Assembly (NCBI RefSeq): GCF_025398335.1
Contig: NZ_JAODOO010000006.1
Location: 1-64,000, forward strand
Origin: Clostridium sp. CX1
GTDB taxonomy: Bacteria; Bacillota; Clostridia; Clostridiales; Clostridiaceae
Reading direction: 5' to 3'
Length of the DNA: 64,000 nt
The notes below the pieces were generated by a model. It searched no databases. It was not told the DNA's origin and was given only the letters and a program-made list of their open reading frames with translations. Every line of letters starts with the position of its first letter. Within the stretch, counting starts at the first letter, position 1. Position numbers and translations under genes: made by a program. Positions 45,148 to 56,038 of the stretch are shown here, piece by piece.

Positions 45148-46361
45148 GTCCAGTAATATCCATTAATTTTCACATAGTCATAAGTTAAATCACAGCCCCA
45201 GGCTACTGCATCATGAATCCCATCATTTAAGTCGATTAATATATTTACATAATCCCGTTTTAATATTTCCTCTACTAGTTGTTTATTAAATATAGCTGCC
45301 GCACCTTTGTTAACTACCATTATAGTTCCTGAATTATTTTTAAAGACTATGTCAACCTTTTGTGGTGTAAAATCAGCTCCTGAATACCCTAGGGAACACA
45401 TAATTCTTCCCCAATTGGCATCACTTCCAAAAAAAGCAGATTTAACTAAACTAGAAGAGATAACAGACTTGGCACAAATTCTGGCATCTTCTTTGCTTCT
45501 TGCACCTTTTAAGCTTATCTCTATAAGCTTTGTAGCACCTTCTCCATCCTTAGCTATCATCTTTGAAAGTTCTTTATTTACAAAATCTAAAGCTTCTTTG
45601 AATTTATAATACTGGCTATTTTCCTGATCTATTAAGTTATTTCCAGCAGTGCAATTAGCAAGAACTATAGCCATGTCATTGGTACTAGTATCACCATCTA
45701 CGGATATCATATTATAAGAATCAGTAACGCTATCTTTTAAAGCTTTGGTTAGCATCTCTTTAGTTATATTTATATTAGAAGCAATAAACCCTAAGATTGT
45801 ACCCATATTAGGATGAACCATACCGGAACCTTTAGCAATACCACCTATATAAACTTTTCTATTATCTATATTAAGTTCAACAAAGATACTTTTTGTAAAG
45901 GTATCTGTAGTTAAAATAGCCTCTTCTGCATCCTTTCCTCCATCATAAGACAGTTCGCTGCAGCCGCATCTTATCCCTGGAATAACTTTATCCATAGGTA
46001 ATGACACTCCAATTCTCCCTGTGGACGCAACTAGCACCTCCTCTGGCTTTAGCCCTAGGCAATCCGCTGTAACTCTTGCCATTTCGTAAGCATCTTCGAT
46101 CCCTTTGCTGCCTGTACAAGAGTTAGCATAACCACTATTAACTACAATAGCTTGAGTATTTCTTGAACCAATATGATTCATATCTACTATAACAGGGGCT
46201 GCTTTAACTTTATTCTTTGTAAACACCCCAGCTGCCACAGCTTTTTTCTCACTATATATCACACATAAATCCTTTTTTTCTTTCTTTCTTAATCCTATGT
46301 GAATTCCTGAGGCTTTAAAATAAGGTACATCAGTAATAGTTTTATTGTTTATAACTTCCAC
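45144..46361 (-). CDS. argJ: Glutamate N-acetyltransferase / ornithine acetyltransferase ArgJ
   Basis: A 405-residue enzyme that moves the acetyl group from N-acetylornithine to glutamate, giving ornithine (arginine pathway, recycling route). Typical motifs are present: SGIHIGLRKKEKKDL, CTGSKGIEDA, STGRIGVSLPMDKV, and the self-cleavage site in HPNMGTILGFI, where Thr (about 187) becomes the N-terminal nucleophile of the beta chain. KDGEGATKLIEI and FFGSDANWGRI are also conserved. No argA is in the window, so the enzyme is likely bifunctional (also acetyl-CoA-dependent), but this is inference. GTG 46361 is preferred because AAAGG lies nine bases upstream; ATG 46370 overlaps that ribosome site. 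Co-transcribed with argC, 92 bp upstream. Confidence 0.93.
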   Translation of the reverse strand: MEVINNKTITDVPYFKASGIHIGLRKKEKKDLCVIYSEKKAVAAGVFTKNKVKAAPVIVDMNHIGSRNTQAIVVNSGYANSCTGSKGIEDAYEMARVTADCLGLKPEEVLVASTGRIGVSLPMDKVIPGIRCGCSELSYDGGKDAEEAILTTDTFTKSIFVELNIDNRKVYIGGIAKGSGMVHPNMGTILGFIASNINITKEMLTKALKDSVTDSYNMISVDGDTSTNDMAIVLANCTAGNNLIDQENSQYYKFKEALDFVNKELSKMIAKDGEGATKLIEISLKGARSKEDARICAKSVISSSLVKSAFFGSDANWGRIMCSLGYSGADFTPQKVDIVFKNNSGTIMVVNKGAAAIFNKQLVEEILKRDYVNILIDLNDGIHDAVAWGCDLTYDYVKINGYYWT

Positions 46362-46453
46362 GCTAATCATCCTTTCTTATAATATTTTCATTGAACAAAG
46401 GTATACTTATAAATAACAACCCTAGATAAAAAATTTTTTTAACTTTATTTTAG

Positions 46454-47491
46454 TTAAGGGAACATTGCTACAAAATCTAAACCTTTAGTTTCTTCTATAC
46501 CAAACATCACATTCATATTTTGAACTGCCTGCCCAGCAGCTCCCTTTATTAGATTATCTATTGCAGATACTACAATTACCCTATCCGTTCTGGAATCCAC
46601 TTCTATTCCTATATGACAAAGATTAGACCCCTTAACCCATCTGGTTTCAGGAAGACCATCAATAATCTTAATAAAATATTCATCCCTATAAAAATTCCTG
46701 TATAATTCCAACACATCTTCCTTTGTAATTTTATTTTTCAATCTGCTGTAACAGGTAGCAAGAATACCTCGATTCATTGGTACTAAATGGGGAGTGAAAG
46801 ATAAAATTATATCTTTTCCTGAAACTTTACCTAATTCCTGTTCAATTTCTGGAGTATGCCTGTGTTTTCCTACAGAATAAGCCTTTATAGATTCATTACA
46901 TTCTGAAAAAATATTTCCTATGGTCGCTGCTCTTCCTGCACCGGATACACCTGATTTTGCATCAATAATTATTGATCTGTCATCTATTAAACTATTTTTT
47001 AAAAGAGGTGCCAGCCCTAATATACTTGCAGTAGGATAACACCCTGGATTAGCTATTAAGGAGCTTTTCTTTATTTCTTCTCTTTTAACTTCAGTTAGGC
47101 CATAAACTGCATCCTTTAGTACTTCAGGATAGCCATGCTGAGCTCCATACCAAGTTTCATATTCTTCTTCTGAATTCAACCTAAAATCAGCCCCCAAATC
47201 AATAACTTTTACTCCTAATTGCAAGGCCTTTCTAGTTATCTCAAAGGACTTACTATGAGGGAGAGCAATAAATAATACATCTATAAGTTCTAATTTATTT
47301 AATGCTTCTTCTGTATCAATACAAATTTGCTGAAAGAAACTATAATAATTATTATAAATTTCACTATATCTCTCATTTGAATAATTATAGGAACTTATAA
47401 ACTCTATATTCACCTTTGAATGATTATTCAGTATCCAAACTAATTGTTCTCCTGCATAGCCTGTAGCTCCAATTATACCAACATTAATCAT
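46454..47491 (-). CDS. argC: N-acetyl-gamma-glutamyl-phosphate reductase ArgC
   Basis: A 345-residue NADPH-dependent enzyme of the third arginine step. [13 protein letters not shown] is the Rossmann motif; the catalytic cysteine is in [30 protein letters not shown] and the C-terminal [18 protein letters not shown] are family hallmarks. The start is ATG 47491, with GAGGTGG five bases upstream. Transcribed leftwards with argJ from a promoter that is back to back with that of argB; a 17-bp-spaced TTGTAT/CATAAT element lies in the shared region. Confidence 0.95.
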   Translation of the reverse strand: MINVGIIGATGYAGEQLVWILNNHSKVNIEFISSYNYSNERYSEIYNNYYSFFQQICIDTEEALNKLELIDVLFIALPHSKSFEITRKALQLGVKVIDLGADFRLNSEEEYETWYGAQHGYPEVLKDAVYGLTEVKREEIKKSSLIANPGCYPTASILGLAPLLKNSLIDDRSIIIDAKSGVSGAGRAATIGNIFSECNESIKAYSVGKHRHTPEIEQELGKVSGKDIILSFTPHLVPMNRGILATCYSRLKNKITKEDVLELYRNFYRDEYFIKIIDGLPETRWVKGSNLCHIGIEVDSRTDRVIVVSAIDNLIKGAAGQAVQNMNVMFGIEETKGLDFVAMFP

Positions 47492-47529
47492 AAATACCAC
47501 CTCAGATTTGCTAATTTATTTATAGTATA

Positions 47530-47558
47530 ATTATGCAACATTTTTAGAAAAAATACAA
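47530..47558 (-). promoter_or_regulatory. Probable argC promoter
   Basis: On the minus strand TTGTAT (47558-47553), a 17-base spacer and CATAAT (47535-47530), 39 bp before the argC start. It is back to back with the argB promoter in a 138-bp divergent region. Confidence 0.55.
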
Positions 47559-47564
47559 TAACTT

Positions 47565-47582
47565 ATTGAATTTTTATTAAAT
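47565..47582. promoter_or_regulatory. Candidate ArgR box at the argC/argB divergent promoters
   Basis: ATTGAATTTTTATTAAAT fits the Gram-positive ARG-box pattern (TGAAT, four A/T, ATtCA) except for one central mismatch, and it covers the -35 of argB. A protein bound here could repress both units. Confidence 0.4.
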
Positions 47583-47594
47583 AACTAGTATAAT
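47566..47594 (+). promoter_or_regulatory. Sigma-A promoter of argB-argD-M20
   Basis: TTGAAT (47566-47571), a 17-base spacer and a perfect TATAAT (47589-47594), 36 bp before the argB start. Confidence 0.65.
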
Positions 47595-47629
47595 TATTCA
47601 TATATTATACATCAGAGTGGAGTGATGAA

Positions 47630-48523
47630 ATGGTTGTCCAACATGGTTCTGTAGACATAGAACTTTTATCAAAGCTTAAAGTATATAGTGGAAAAACTTT
47701 TGTTATTAAATATGGTGGCAGCATAATGAACAATGAACTCTCTAAAACTGCCTTTGTCAATGATGTATTACAATTAACAAATTTAGGTATTAAAGTTGTC
47801 ATCATACATGGCGGCGGACCTGAAATTTCTAAGTGGCTTGACAAAATAGGTATAGAAAGCAACTTTATTAAAGGATTAAGAGTTACAGATAAAACTACAA
47901 TGGAAATTGTTGAAATGGTATTATCAGGGCACGTAAATAAGGAACTTGCATCAGATTTAAGTAGAATAGGAATTAATGCTATTGGTATAAGCGGTAAAGA
48001 TAGTAATTTGATCAATGCCAAGAAAAAATACCTTTTTGAAAATAATGAGATGATAGATTTAGGTTTTGTAGGAGAAATTGTAAATATAAATAAAAAAGTT
48101 CTTTTAGGCCTTCTTGAGAGGGGATATGTTCCTACAATTTCTCCTGTAGCCTCAGATACAGATGGCAATAGCTATAATATAAATGCAGATTATGCAGCTT
48201 CCTCTATAAGTAGTGCTTTAAAGGCTGAAAAACTAATAATTTTGACAGATATCGAAGGGGTATACACAGATATAAATAATCCCTCTACCCTCTTATCATC
48301 TATAACAACTGATGAAATAAAACACCTTTCAGAAATTGGTGCTATTAGCAGTGGTATGATTCCAAAGCTAGAATGTTGTATCAGTGCTCTGGAAAAAGGA
48401 ACTAAAGATGTTCATTTAATTGATGGTAGAAAAGAGCATAGTCTTATCTATGGTATAACTAGAAACTGTGGAACTAAAATTATTAGTGAAAGAGGTGTAA
48501 ATCAATGGAAAAAAATAATTTAA
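47630..48523 (+). CDS. argB: Acetylglutamate kinase ArgB
   Basis: A 297-residue amino-acid kinase phosphorylating N-acetylglutamate with ATP, usually the arginine-controlled step. VIKYGGSIMNN, IIHGGGPEISKWLDKIGI, GLRVTDKTTMEIVEMVLSGHVNKEL and the C-terminal SGMIPKLECCISAL are the family signatures; the residues for phosphate and acetylglutamate binding are intact. The N-terminal extension before the first strand is about 18 residues, helical in part, as in hexameric arginine-sensitive ArgB. Its 3' end overlaps argD by 19 bases, so the two are translationally coupled. Confidence 0.95.
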   Translation: MVVQHGSVDIELLSKLKVYSGKTFVIKYGGSIMNNELSKTAFVNDVLQLTNLGIKVVIIHGGGPEISKWLDKIGIESNFIKGLRVTDKTTMEIVEMVLSGHVNKELASDLSRIGINAIGISGKDSNLINAKKKYLFENNEMIDLGFVGEIVNINKKVLLGLLERGYVPTISPVASDTDGNSYNINADYAASSISSALKAEKLIILTDIEGVYTDINNPSTLLSSITTDEIKHLSEIGAISSGMIPKLECCISALEKGTKDVHLIDGRKEHSLIYGITRNCGTKIISERGVNQWKKII

Positions 48524-49671
48524 TGAATACCTACGGAAGATTTGATGTTATCTTTGAAAAGGGTATTGGAACTAAAATTTATGATACCAATGGAGTAGAA
48601 TACCTGGATTTTGTTTCTGGTGTAGCCGTCAACTGTCTGGGACACAGTCACCCTATTATGGTTAAAGCTCTCTCAGAGCAAAGCAAAAAAATAATTCATG
48701 TATCAAATTACTATTGGAATACTGAACACATAAAGCTTTCTGAAAAGTTAATAGAGCACTGTGATCATAACAAGGTATTTTTCTGCAATAGTGGAACAGA
48801 AGCAATAGAAGGGGCTTTAAAATTAGCTAGAAAATATGGAAAATCTCAAAATACTAATAAAGATATAATTTTATATATGGATAATTCATTCCATGGCAGA
48901 ACTATGGGAGCCCTTTCTGTAACAGGTCAAGAAAAATATCAACAGGACTTTTTTCCTTTAATTCCTAGAGTGAAGAAGATTAACTTTAATGATATAGAAG
49001 ACTTATATGAAAATTTCACCAATGAAGTCTGCGGCATAATTATTGAGCCAATTCAGGGTGAAGGCGGCATTAACGCTGCAAGTACTGAATACCTGAAAGA
49101 AGCCAGAAAACTATGTGATAGATTTAATGCTCTATTAATATTCGATGAAATACAATGCGGCATGGGTAGAATAGGGAATCTATTTGCCTATAAACAATTT
49201 GATGTAATTCCTGATGTAATTCCTATAGCTAAAGCTTTAGGAGGTGGTTTTCCAATAGGAGCAGTTATTGCCAATGAAAAAGCTGCTAAAGCTTTTGTAC
49301 CTGGTGACCACGGCAGTACTTTTGGAGGAAATCCTCTAGGCTGCGCTGTTGCTTTAGCAGTTATAACGGAGTTAACTGATGGTGGTGTTATCAATTCTGT
49401 ACAGGAAAAAGGAAGCTATCTTGAAGAAAAGCTAAATGAATTAAAAAATAAGTATAGTTTAATTAATGAAGTTAAAGGTATGGGATTATTATTAGGAATA
49501 AGTATTAATACAAGTCCAAAGGAATTTACAAACTTATGCTTTAAGAAGGGTTTGCTAGTAGTCACTGCTGGAACAGATGTTATAAGACTTCTTCCACCAC
49601 TTAATGTTACTGTAGAAGAAATTGATGCAGCTGTTAAAATACTTGAAGAAGCAATTAAGGAGTTAAGTTAA
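48505..49671 (+). CDS. argD: Acetylornithine aminotransferase ArgD
   Basis: A 388-residue class III PLP aminotransferase converting N-acetylglutamate semialdehyde and glutamate to N-acetylornithine and 2-oxoglutarate. NSGTEAIEGALKLARKY, FHGRTMGALSVTG, IIEPIQGEGGI, DEIQCGMGRIG, the PLP lysine in PIAKALGGGFPIGA (about K242) and STFGGNPLGCAVA are all present. It begins inside the end of argB, with GAGGTGTAAATC as the ribosome site, and its stop (TAA) shares one base with the ATG of the next gene. Confidence 0.94.
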   Translation: MEKNNLMNTYGRFDVIFEKGIGTKIYDTNGVEYLDFVSGVAVNCLGHSHPIMVKALSEQSKKIIHVSNYYWNTEHIKLSEKLIEHCDHNKVFFCNSGTEAIEGALKLARKYGKSQNTNKDIILYMDNSFHGRTMGALSVTGQEKYQQDFFPLIPRVKKINFNDIEDLYENFTNEVCGIIIEPIQGEGGINAASTEYLKEARKLCDRFNALLIFDEIQCGMGRIGNLFAYKQFDVIPDVIPIAKALGGGFPIGAVIANEKAAKAFVPGDHGSTFGGNPLGCAVALAVITELTDGGVINSVQEKGSYLEEKLNELKNKYSLINEVKGMGLLLGISINTSPKEFTNLCFKKGLLVVTAGTDVIRLLPPLNVTVEEIDAAVKILEEAIKELS

Positions 49672-50789
49672 TGGGTATCAAGGAAGTAGTAAAGGAAAAT
49701 ATGAACCTGTTAATAAACTTAAGAAAAAAACTTAACCTTAATGGAGAATTAGCCTTTCAAGAATATAAAACTAAGGCTATTATTCTAGATTTTTTAAACA
49801 AACTCCAGTTAGATGCTAAAATATTTGCTAAAACTGGAGTTGCAGCTACTTTAAATAGTGGTGATGATTGTATTGCAATTAGGGCTGATATAGATGCTCT
49901 CCCTGTCAATGGCATTTCCCATGCCTGTGGACATGATTACCATACTGCAATCTTATTAGGAACTGCCTTAGTTCTTAAAGAGCTTAAAATAAATAAAACA
50001 GTAAAATTTATTTTCCAGCCGGCAGAAGAAGCTTCTGGTGGTGCTGAGACAATGATAGCAGAAGGAGTTCTTGAAAACCCTAAAGTTAAATCTATATTAG
50101 GGTTTCATGTATGGCCTAATTTACATGTTGGTAAGATAGAAGTTTCCAGCGGTCCTTCTATGGCCTCAGTGGATGATTTTTATATAACCTTTAAGGGAAA
50201 AGGTGGTCATGCAGCCATGCCCCACCTTTCTAAAAACCCATTATATCCTGCTATAGATTTTATTCAAACAATTAATGTAAAATCCCAGATAGAGAGCAAT
50301 CCTTTAAACTCTCATGTGATCACCTTTACTTCAATTCAGTGTGGTAATGCACCTAATATAATTGTAGATGACTGTAAAATTTGTGGAACCGTTAGAACTT
50401 TTGATAACAATCTGAGAAAAAAAATACATGAAGATTTTTTAGAGAACTCTTATATATGTGCTAAAAAATATGATTGCAGTGCTGAGGTAGATTATAAATT
50501 TCAATATCCTCCACTTGTAAGCCATCCTGACTTAACGGATGCTTTTATTAAAACTGCTAAAAAATTAGTTGGGGAACATAATGTTCTTCCTCTAGAGAGA
50601 ACTTTTGCTGCCGAGGATTTTGCTTTTTTTGCTGAAAAAGTTCCAGCAGTTCACTTTAGGCTTGGAATATCAGATGGAGTTAAAGGGACTCATCCCCTGC
50701 ATTCCTGTGATTTTGATGCTTCTGATGAAGCTATCTTTCATGGCATTTGCACATTAGTGAACTTTATAACTACAGTAAAGAGGATGTAA
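49671..50789 (+). CDS. M20-family amidohydrolase in the arg operon
   Basis: A 372-residue zinc-dependent M20 peptidase/deacylase (M20D-like: aminoacylase, hippurase, N-acetyl-diaminopimelate deacetylase group). The metal motifs are visible: the HACGHDYHTA region, FQPAEEASGGAETMI and HVWPN, then GKGGHAAMPH in the dimerisation domain and the C-terminal histidine near GTHPLH. It starts one base into the argD stop codon, so it is tightly coupled to arginine synthesis. A deacetylase for N-acetylornithine (linear pathway) or salvage of acetylated amino acids are both possible; ArgJ already provides recycling, so its role is open. It ends in a strong terminator that includes its stop. Confidence 0.85.
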   Translation: MGIKEVVKENMNLLINLRKKLNLNGELAFQEYKTKAIILDFLNKLQLDAKIFAKTGVAATLNSGDDCIAIRADIDALPVNGISHACGHDYHTAILLGTALVLKELKINKTVKFIFQPAEEASGGAETMIAEGVLENPKVKSILGFHVWPNLHVGKIEVSSGPSMASVDDFYITFKGKGGHAAMPHLSKNPLYPAIDFIQTINVKSQIESNPLNSHVITFTSIQCGNAPNIIVDDCKICGTVRTFDNNLRKKIHEDFLENSYICAKKYDCSAEVDYKFQYPPLVSHPDLTDAFIKTAKKLVGEHNVLPLERTFAAEDFAFFAEKVPAVHFRLGISDGVKGTHPLHSCDFDASDEAIFHGICTLVNFITTVKRM

Positions 50790-50821
50790 CCTAGGGTACT
50801 GTTCCCTAGGTTACATCCTCT
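50779..50821. terminator. Strong bidirectional terminator between convergent arg units
   Basis: A perfect 18-bp stem, AGAGGATGTAACCTAGGG with CCCTAGGTTACATCCTCT, seven-base loop. It contains the stop codon of the M20 gene and faces the end of argF. The outer T runs are short (TTCACTTATTTTATTTT on the plus side). Confidence 0.8.
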
Positions 50822-50830
50822 TCACTTATT

Positions 50831-51751
50831 TTATTTTCCTAAAAGCAGTGCCATAACCGCCTTCTGAGCATGAAGTCTATTTTCCGCTTCATCAAAAACC
50901 AAGGACTGTGGCCCATCAATAACCTCCTCTGTTACCTCAAGACCTCTGTAAGCAGGAAGACAGTGAAGAAACACTGCATCTTCCTTTGCCATTGAGAAAA
51001 GTTTTCCATTAACCTGATACTGTTTAAATATATTTATTCTTTCCTTCTTTTCATCTTCCTGTCCCATACTTACCCAGGTGTCTGTGTATATCACATCTGC
51101 ATCTTTAACAGCCTCTACAGGATCTTCTGTAGTCACTATTTTGGCTCCTGTAAGCTTTGCATCTTCCTTTGCACTTTCAACCACATCGAAATTGCACTGA
51201 TATCCTTTAGGTGTAGCTACTGATATATCCATTCCTACCTTTGCACAACCATAAAGAAGAGAATGTGCTACATTGTTTCCATCTCCTACATATGCAAGCT
51301 TAAGTCCTTCAAGCTTTGACTTGTGCTCATAAATAGTTAATAGATCTGCTAATACCTGGCAGGGATGAAGGAGATCTGTAAGTCCATTTATAACTGGTAT
51401 AGATGAGTATTTAGCAAGGTCTTCTACATCACTGTGTTTATAAGTTCTTATCATGATTCCATCTATATATCTTGAAAGTACGTTAGCTGTGTCATAAATA
51501 GTTTCCCCTCTTCCAAGCTGTATGTCATTAGAACTCAAGAATAGGGCATATCCCCCTAGCTGAGCCATTCCAACTTCAAAAGAAACTCTAGTTCTAGTGG
51601 AGGACTTAGTAAAAATCATTCCTAAAGTTTTACCCTTTAATATATTATGAGCTATACCATTTTTAAGCTCATACTTTAACTTTTCAGCTACCTTTAAAAT
51701 TTCAAAAATTTCCCCCGTACTTAGGTAGTGTAAGCTTATTAAATCCTTCAT
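50831..51751 (-). CDS. argF: Ornithine carbamoyltransferase ArgF
   Basis: A 306-residue transferase making citrulline from ornithine and carbamoyl phosphate. The carbamoyl-phosphate loop STRTRVSFE (about 51-59), the QLGRGE region, the HPCQVLADLLTIYEH motif, and the ornithine motif with the catalytic cysteine in FLHCLPAYRG (about C264) are intact. It is the last gene of carA-carB-argF, 22 bp after carB, so carbamoyl phosphate production is coupled to its use. No arcA or arcC gene is seen nearby, which favours biosynthesis over fermentation. Confidence 0.95.
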   Translation of the reverse strand: MKDLISLHYLSTGEIFEILKVAEKLKYELKNGIAHNILKGKTLGMIFTKSSTRTRVSFEVGMAQLGGYALFLSSNDIQLGRGETIYDTANVLSRYIDGIMIRTYKHSDVEDLAKYSSIPVINGLTDLLHPCQVLADLLTIYEHKSKLEGLKLAYVGDGNNVAHSLLYGCAKVGMDISVATPKGYQCNFDVVESAKEDAKLTGAKIVTTEDPVEAVKDADVIYTDTWVSMGQEDEKKERINIFKQYQVNGKLFSMAKEDAVFLHCLPAYRGLEVTEEVIDGPQSLVFDEAENRLHAQKAVMALLLGK

Positions 51752-51773
51752 TGTAATAACCCCCTCTGCATTT

Positions 51774-54700
51774 TTAGTACTGATCTAATGAATAAATTTC
51801 AATTTCATCTTCTTCTTTGTAAACTGTAAGGGCCCTAATAACTGCCTTTATAGTGTCTAGGGAAGTTATACAGGTCACATTATACTCCATGGCAGTACGT
51901 CTTAGTAAGAACCCATCTCTTATATTTACCTTTCCTTTTGTAGGAGTATTGACAATCATAGTCAACTTATTTTCCTTAATCCACTTGTTAACATCCTTCA
52001 TAGGAAGTAAGCTAATATTAACTCCTTGTTCCTTTAAATAAGAATATGTGTTATCTGTAGCAAACAACTTATACCCTAGGCTGAGCAGTTCCTCTGATAG
52101 TTTAATACTTTCATCTCTATCTCTTTCTGCAATGGATAAAAGCACATTACCATCCTTTGATAGCTTCATACCAGAGCCCAATAAAGCTTTATATAGGGCC
52201 TTATCTATTTTTTTATCTACTCCCATAACCTCTCCAGTAGACTTCATTTCTGGACCTAAGAAAGTGTCCACCATTGTAAGCTTTGAGAAGGAAAAAACAG
52301 GAGCCTTTACAGCTATCAACTCTCCTATGTCTGCAAGACCTGAAGCATACCCCATATCTTTAAGAGTACCTCCCATAATAATCTCAGTAGCTAGTTTCAC
52401 CATAGGTATACCTGTAACCTTTGTTAATAGGGGTACCGTTCTGCTGGCTCGAGGATTCACTTCAATTACATAAACCTTATTCTCTTCATCTATAACAAAC
52501 TGTATATTAAATAATCCCTTTACTCTTAATGCAACTGCTAATTTCATAGTATAGTCTACAATGGTATTTTGGATGTCTTCGCTTAAATCCCAGGGTGGAT
52601 ATACAGCCATACTATCTCCTGAATGAACTCCTGCTCTCTCTATATGCTCCATTATTCCTGGAATCAGTACATCCTCCCCATCACAAATTCCATCTACTTC
52701 TACCTCTTTTCCCATAATATATTTGTCTATAAGTATTGGGTGCACATTAGACACATCTACTGCCAGCTGCATATACTCTCTTAATTCTTTATCACTATAA
52801 ACTATTTCCATAGCTCTTCCACCTAACACATAGGAAGGTCTCACTAAGACTGGATAGCCAATTTCACCAGCAATTTTCAGAGCCTCTTCAATAGAATAAG
52901 CAGTACTTCCTTCTGGAATTGGGATCTGAAGCTTCTGCAGCAGTTTTAAAAATTTATCTCTATCTTCCGCAGTATCTATACTTTCTACATCCGTTCCCAG
53001 GATTCTAACACCAGCTTTTTCAAGACCTTCTGCAAGGTTTATAGCAGTCTGCCCTCCAAATTGAATGATTACCCCTTCTGGTTTTTCTCTTTCAATGATG
53101 TCCAGTACACATTCAATGGTAAGAGGTTCAAAATAAAGTCTATCAGAAGTATCAAAGTCAGTGCTTACAGTCTCAGGATTATTATTTATAATTATTGCCT
53201 TTATGCCTTTTTCTTTAAGAGACTTAACTGAGTGAACACTACAGTAATCAAATTCAATTCCCTGGCCTATTCTTATAGGGCCAGAGCCTATTACTATAAC
53301 CTTTCTTCCTTCATCTGCCTCTACATCATCTTTTTCTTCATAAGTTGAATAATAGTATGGTGTAGCAGCTTCAAATTCTCCGGCACAGGTATCTACCATT
53401 TTATATACAGGGCGGAGATTAAATTTCTTTCTCTTTTCAGTTACAGCCTCCGTTGAAGTGTTTAATAAGTTTGCTATATAGCTATCTCCAAAGCCTATCT
53501 TTTTAGCTTTATACATAAGCTCATAATCTATATTGCAAATATCACTATTTTTTATCTCTTCTGCCAGTAGAACTATTTTTTCCAATTTACTAATAAAAAA
53601 GTAATCTATTTCCGTTATTCCTACTATTTCTTCTACAGATACTCCTTTCTGAAGAGCCTTTGATATAGCAAATACTCTTTCGTCACTGGCACTTTTTATA
53701 AACTCTTTAAGTTCTTCTACAGATTTATCTTCAAATAGCTTTAATCCTAACTGATAATCTAGCTTTACATCTAGTGAATCTATTGCCTTTAGAAAGGACT
53801 CTTCAAAGTTTCTTCCTACTGCCATAACTTCACCGGTTGCCTTCATTTGTGTACCTAATGTACGATTTGCAGTTATAAATTTATCAAAAGGCCATCTAGG
53901 AACCTTTGTCACCACATAGTCCAGTGATGGTTCAAAGCAAGCATAGGTGTTTTCAGTAATAGAATTTTTTATTTCATCAAGATTTAAACCAATGGCAATT
54001 TTAGCAGTAACCCTAGCTATCGGGTAGCCAGTAGCCTTTGAAGCTAATGCACTAGAACGGCTTACTCTTGGATTTACCTCTATAACCACATATTCAAGAC
54101 TATTAGGATTTAAAGCAAACTGGATATTACATCCTCCATTTATTTTAAGGGCTCTGATTATCTTTATTGATGCAGAGCGAAGCATTTGATATTCAATGTC
54201 ACTAAGGGTTTGACTAGGTGCCACTACAATGCTATCTCCAGTATGAACACCCACAGGATCAAAGTTTTCCATATTGCATATTACAATACAGTTATCTACA
54301 TTGTCTCTCATAACCTCGTACTCGATTTCCTTCCATCCCGCAACACTCTGCTCAAGAAGAACTTGATGTATAATACTAAGCTTTAATCCACGACTAGCAA
54401 TATCCTTAAATTCTTCCAGGCTATTAGCTATTCCACCGCCAGTACCTCCTAGGGTATAGGCAGGACGAATAATTATAGGAAAACCAACTGCCTCTGCGAA
54501 GTCAATTGCATCTTCTAAGTTAGTTACTATTTTACTATGTGGAACCTTTTCTCCGATTTCCTTCATGGTGGATTTAAATAATTCTCTATCTTCTGCCCTC
54601 TTAATGGATTCTAGTGATGTTCCCAGTAACCTTATATTAAACTCCTCTAGTATTCCATCTTCAGCAAGCTCCACAGCCATATTCAGTCCTGTCTGTCCTC

Positions 54701-54971
54701 CTAAAGAAGGAAGAATTCCATCTGGTCTTTCTTTATAAATAATTTTTTTAACAAAATCTAAGGTTATAGGCTCTATATATACCTTATCTGCTATATCCTT
54801 ATCTGTCATAATAGTTGCCGGATTGCTATTTATAAGAACAACTTCTATTCCCTCTTCCTTTAAGGATCTACAGGCCTGGGTACCAGAATAGTCAAACTCT
54901 GCAGCCTGGCCTATAACAATAGGCCCTGATCCAATTACTACTACTTTGTTTATGTCCTCTCTTTTCGGCAT
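51774..54971 (-). CDS. carB: Carbamoyl-phosphate synthase large subunit CarB
   Basis: A 1065-residue enzyme forming carbamoyl phosphate from ammonia, bicarbonate and two ATP. Two homologous ATP-grasp halves are seen, each starting with an IGSGPIxIGQGxEFDYxxxxxxxSL-type motif ([17 protein letters not shown] and [17 protein letters not shown]), and a C-terminal methylglyoxal-synthase-like allosteric domain (about 930-1065). Length is close to the usual 1070. Located five bases after carA and 22 bases before argF. Co-transcription with argF suggests the arginine-specific (rather than pyrimidine) isozyme. Confidence 0.96.
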   Translation of the reverse strand: MPKREDINKVVVIGSGPIVIGQAAEFDYSGTQACRSLKEEGIEVVLINSNPATIMTDKDIADKVYIEPITLDFVKKIIYKERPDGILPSLGGQTGLNMAVELAEDGILEEFNIRLLGTSLESIKRAEDRELFKSTMKEIGEKVPHSKIVTNLEDAIDFAEAVGFPIIIRPAYTLGGTGGGIANSLEEFKDIASRGLKLSIIHQVLLEQSVAGWKEIEYEVMRDNVDNCIVICNMENFDPVGVHTGDSIVVAPSQTLSDIEYQMLRSASIKIIRALKINGGCNIQFALNPNSLEYVVIEVNPRVSRSSALASKATGYPIARVTAKIAIGLNLDEIKNSITENTYACFEPSLDYVVTKVPRWPFDKFITANRTLGTQMKATGEVMAVGRNFEESFLKAIDSLDVKLDYQLGLKLFEDKSVEELKEFIKSASDERVFAISKALQKGVSVEEIVGITEIDYFFISKLEKIVLLAEEIKNSDICNIDYELMYKAKKIGFGDSYIANLLNTSTEAVTEKRKKFNLRPVYKMVDTCAGEFEAATPYYYSTYEEKDDVEADEGRKVIVIGSGPIRIGQGIEFDYCSVHSVKSLKEKGIKAIIINNNPETVSTDFDTSDRLYFEPLTIECVLDIIEREKPEGVIIQFGGQTAINLAEGLEKAGVRILGTDVESIDTAEDRDKFLKLLQKLQIPIPEGSTAYSIEEALKIAGEIGYPVLVRPSYVLGGRAMEIVYSDKELREYMQLAVDVSNVHPILIDKYIMGKEVEVDGICDGEDVLIPGIMEHIERAGVHSGDSMAVYPPWDLSEDIQNTIVDYTMKLAVALRVKGLFNIQFVIDEENKVYVIEVNPRASRTVPLLTKVTGIPMVKLATEIIMGGTLKDMGYASGLADIGELIAVKAPVFSFSKLTMVDTFLGPEMKSTGEVMGVDKKIDKALYKALLGSGMKLSKDGNVLLSIAERDRDESIKLSEELLSLGYKLFATDNTYSYLKEQGVNISLLPMKDVNKWIKENKLTMIVNTPTKGKVNIRDGFLLRRTAMEYNVTCITSLDTIKAVIRALTVYKEEDEIEIYSLDQY

Positions 54972-54976
54972 TATAA

Positions 54977-56038
54977 CTATACCTCCATCATCTTAATAAA
55001 TTGATCAAAAATGTAATTTGAATCCTGTGGACCAGGAGTTGCTTCTGGATGATATTGTACACTGAGAATTGGAAAACGCTTGTGCCTGAAACCTTCTATT
55101 GTTCCATCATTAACATTTAAATGTGTAACTTGAATTTCCTCATTAGAACTTTCCTGAAGAGCGTAGTTATGATTTTGAGATGTAATATATATTCTACCTG
55201 TAGTTAAATCTTTTACCGGATGATTTCCTCCATGATGACCAAATTTTAATTTATAGGTTTTTATGCCAAGAGACATTCCTAAAAGCTGATGTCCAAGACA
55301 GATTCCCATTATAGGCTTTTTACCGATAAGTTTTTTAACATTCTCTACAACATCTGTTAAATCCTCAGGATCTCCAGGGCCATTAGACAACATAATTCCT
55401 TCTGGATTAACGGATAAAATACTATCTATTGATGAATCAGAAGGAAATACGTATATATCACATCCTCTTTCTTTTAAAGACCTTAGTATATTACGCTTAA
55501 CTCCGAAATCAACTACTGCCACCCTTTTACCGTTACCTTCTATTCTATACATTTCCTTAGTGCTTACTTCTCTAACTAATTTTCTCTTTTCTAATGCTTT
55601 TTCTTTTATAAGCATAATGTTTTTCTTTATATCAAAACATTCCGTTGAAATTATTCCAAACATACTTCCAAATTTTCTAATGTGTTTCGTAAGAGCTCTT
55701 GTATCAATATCTTTAATTCCTACAATTCCACTTTTAATCAGGTAATCTTCTGCACTCATGCTAGCCCTCCAATTACTTGGAGTATCACAGCCTTCTCTAA
55801 CAATAAATCCCTCTGCATGGGGTTTATATGATTCTTTGTCAATATCGTTGAAGCCATAGTTTCCTATAAGGGGGTAAGTCATAGCAACTATTTGACCATT
55901 GTAGGATGGATCTGTAAGAATTTCTTGATATCCAGTCATACAGGTATTGAAGACTACTTCCCCAAAGGTTTCACCTTGAGATCCAAAAGAATTTCCTGAA
56001 AAATAGGTTCCATCTTGAAGTACAAGTATTGCTTTCAT
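54977..56038 (-). CDS. carA: Carbamoyl-phosphate synthase small subunit CarA
   Basis: A 353-residue glutaminase subunit that delivers ammonia to CarB. The N-terminal CPSase domain starts [28 protein letters not shown]; the C-terminal class I amidotransferase domain has the nucleophile in [10 protein letters not shown] (about C245) and the HPEATPGP motif with catalytic His and Glu. First gene of carA-carB-argF. A sequence matching the ArgR-box consensus lies about 227 bp upstream of its start. Its leader region (56039-56319) is AT-rich and otherwise shows no recognised structure. Confidence 0.95.
   Translation of the reverse strand: MKAILVLQDGTYFSGNSFGSQGETFGEVVFNTCMTGYQEILTDPSYNGQIVAMTYPLIGNYGFNDIDKESYKPHAEGFIVREGCDTPSNWRASMSAEDYLIKSGIVGIKDIDTRALTKHIRKFGSMFGIISTECFDIKKNIMLIKEKALEKRKLVREVSTKEMYRIEGNGKRVAVVDFGVKRNILRSLKERGCDIYVFPSDSSIDSILSVNPEGIMLSNGPGDPEDLTDVVENVKKLIGKKPIMGICLGHQLLGMSLGIKTYKLKFGHHGGNHPVKDLTTGRIYITSQNHNYALQESSNEEIQVTHLNVNDGTIEGFRHKRFPILSVQYHPEATPGPQDSNYIFDQFIKMMEV

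Noticed and set aside
47605-48168. 187-codon open frame antisense to argB
   Set aside because: It shows no recognisable motif and no ribosome site. argB on the other strand is unambiguous.
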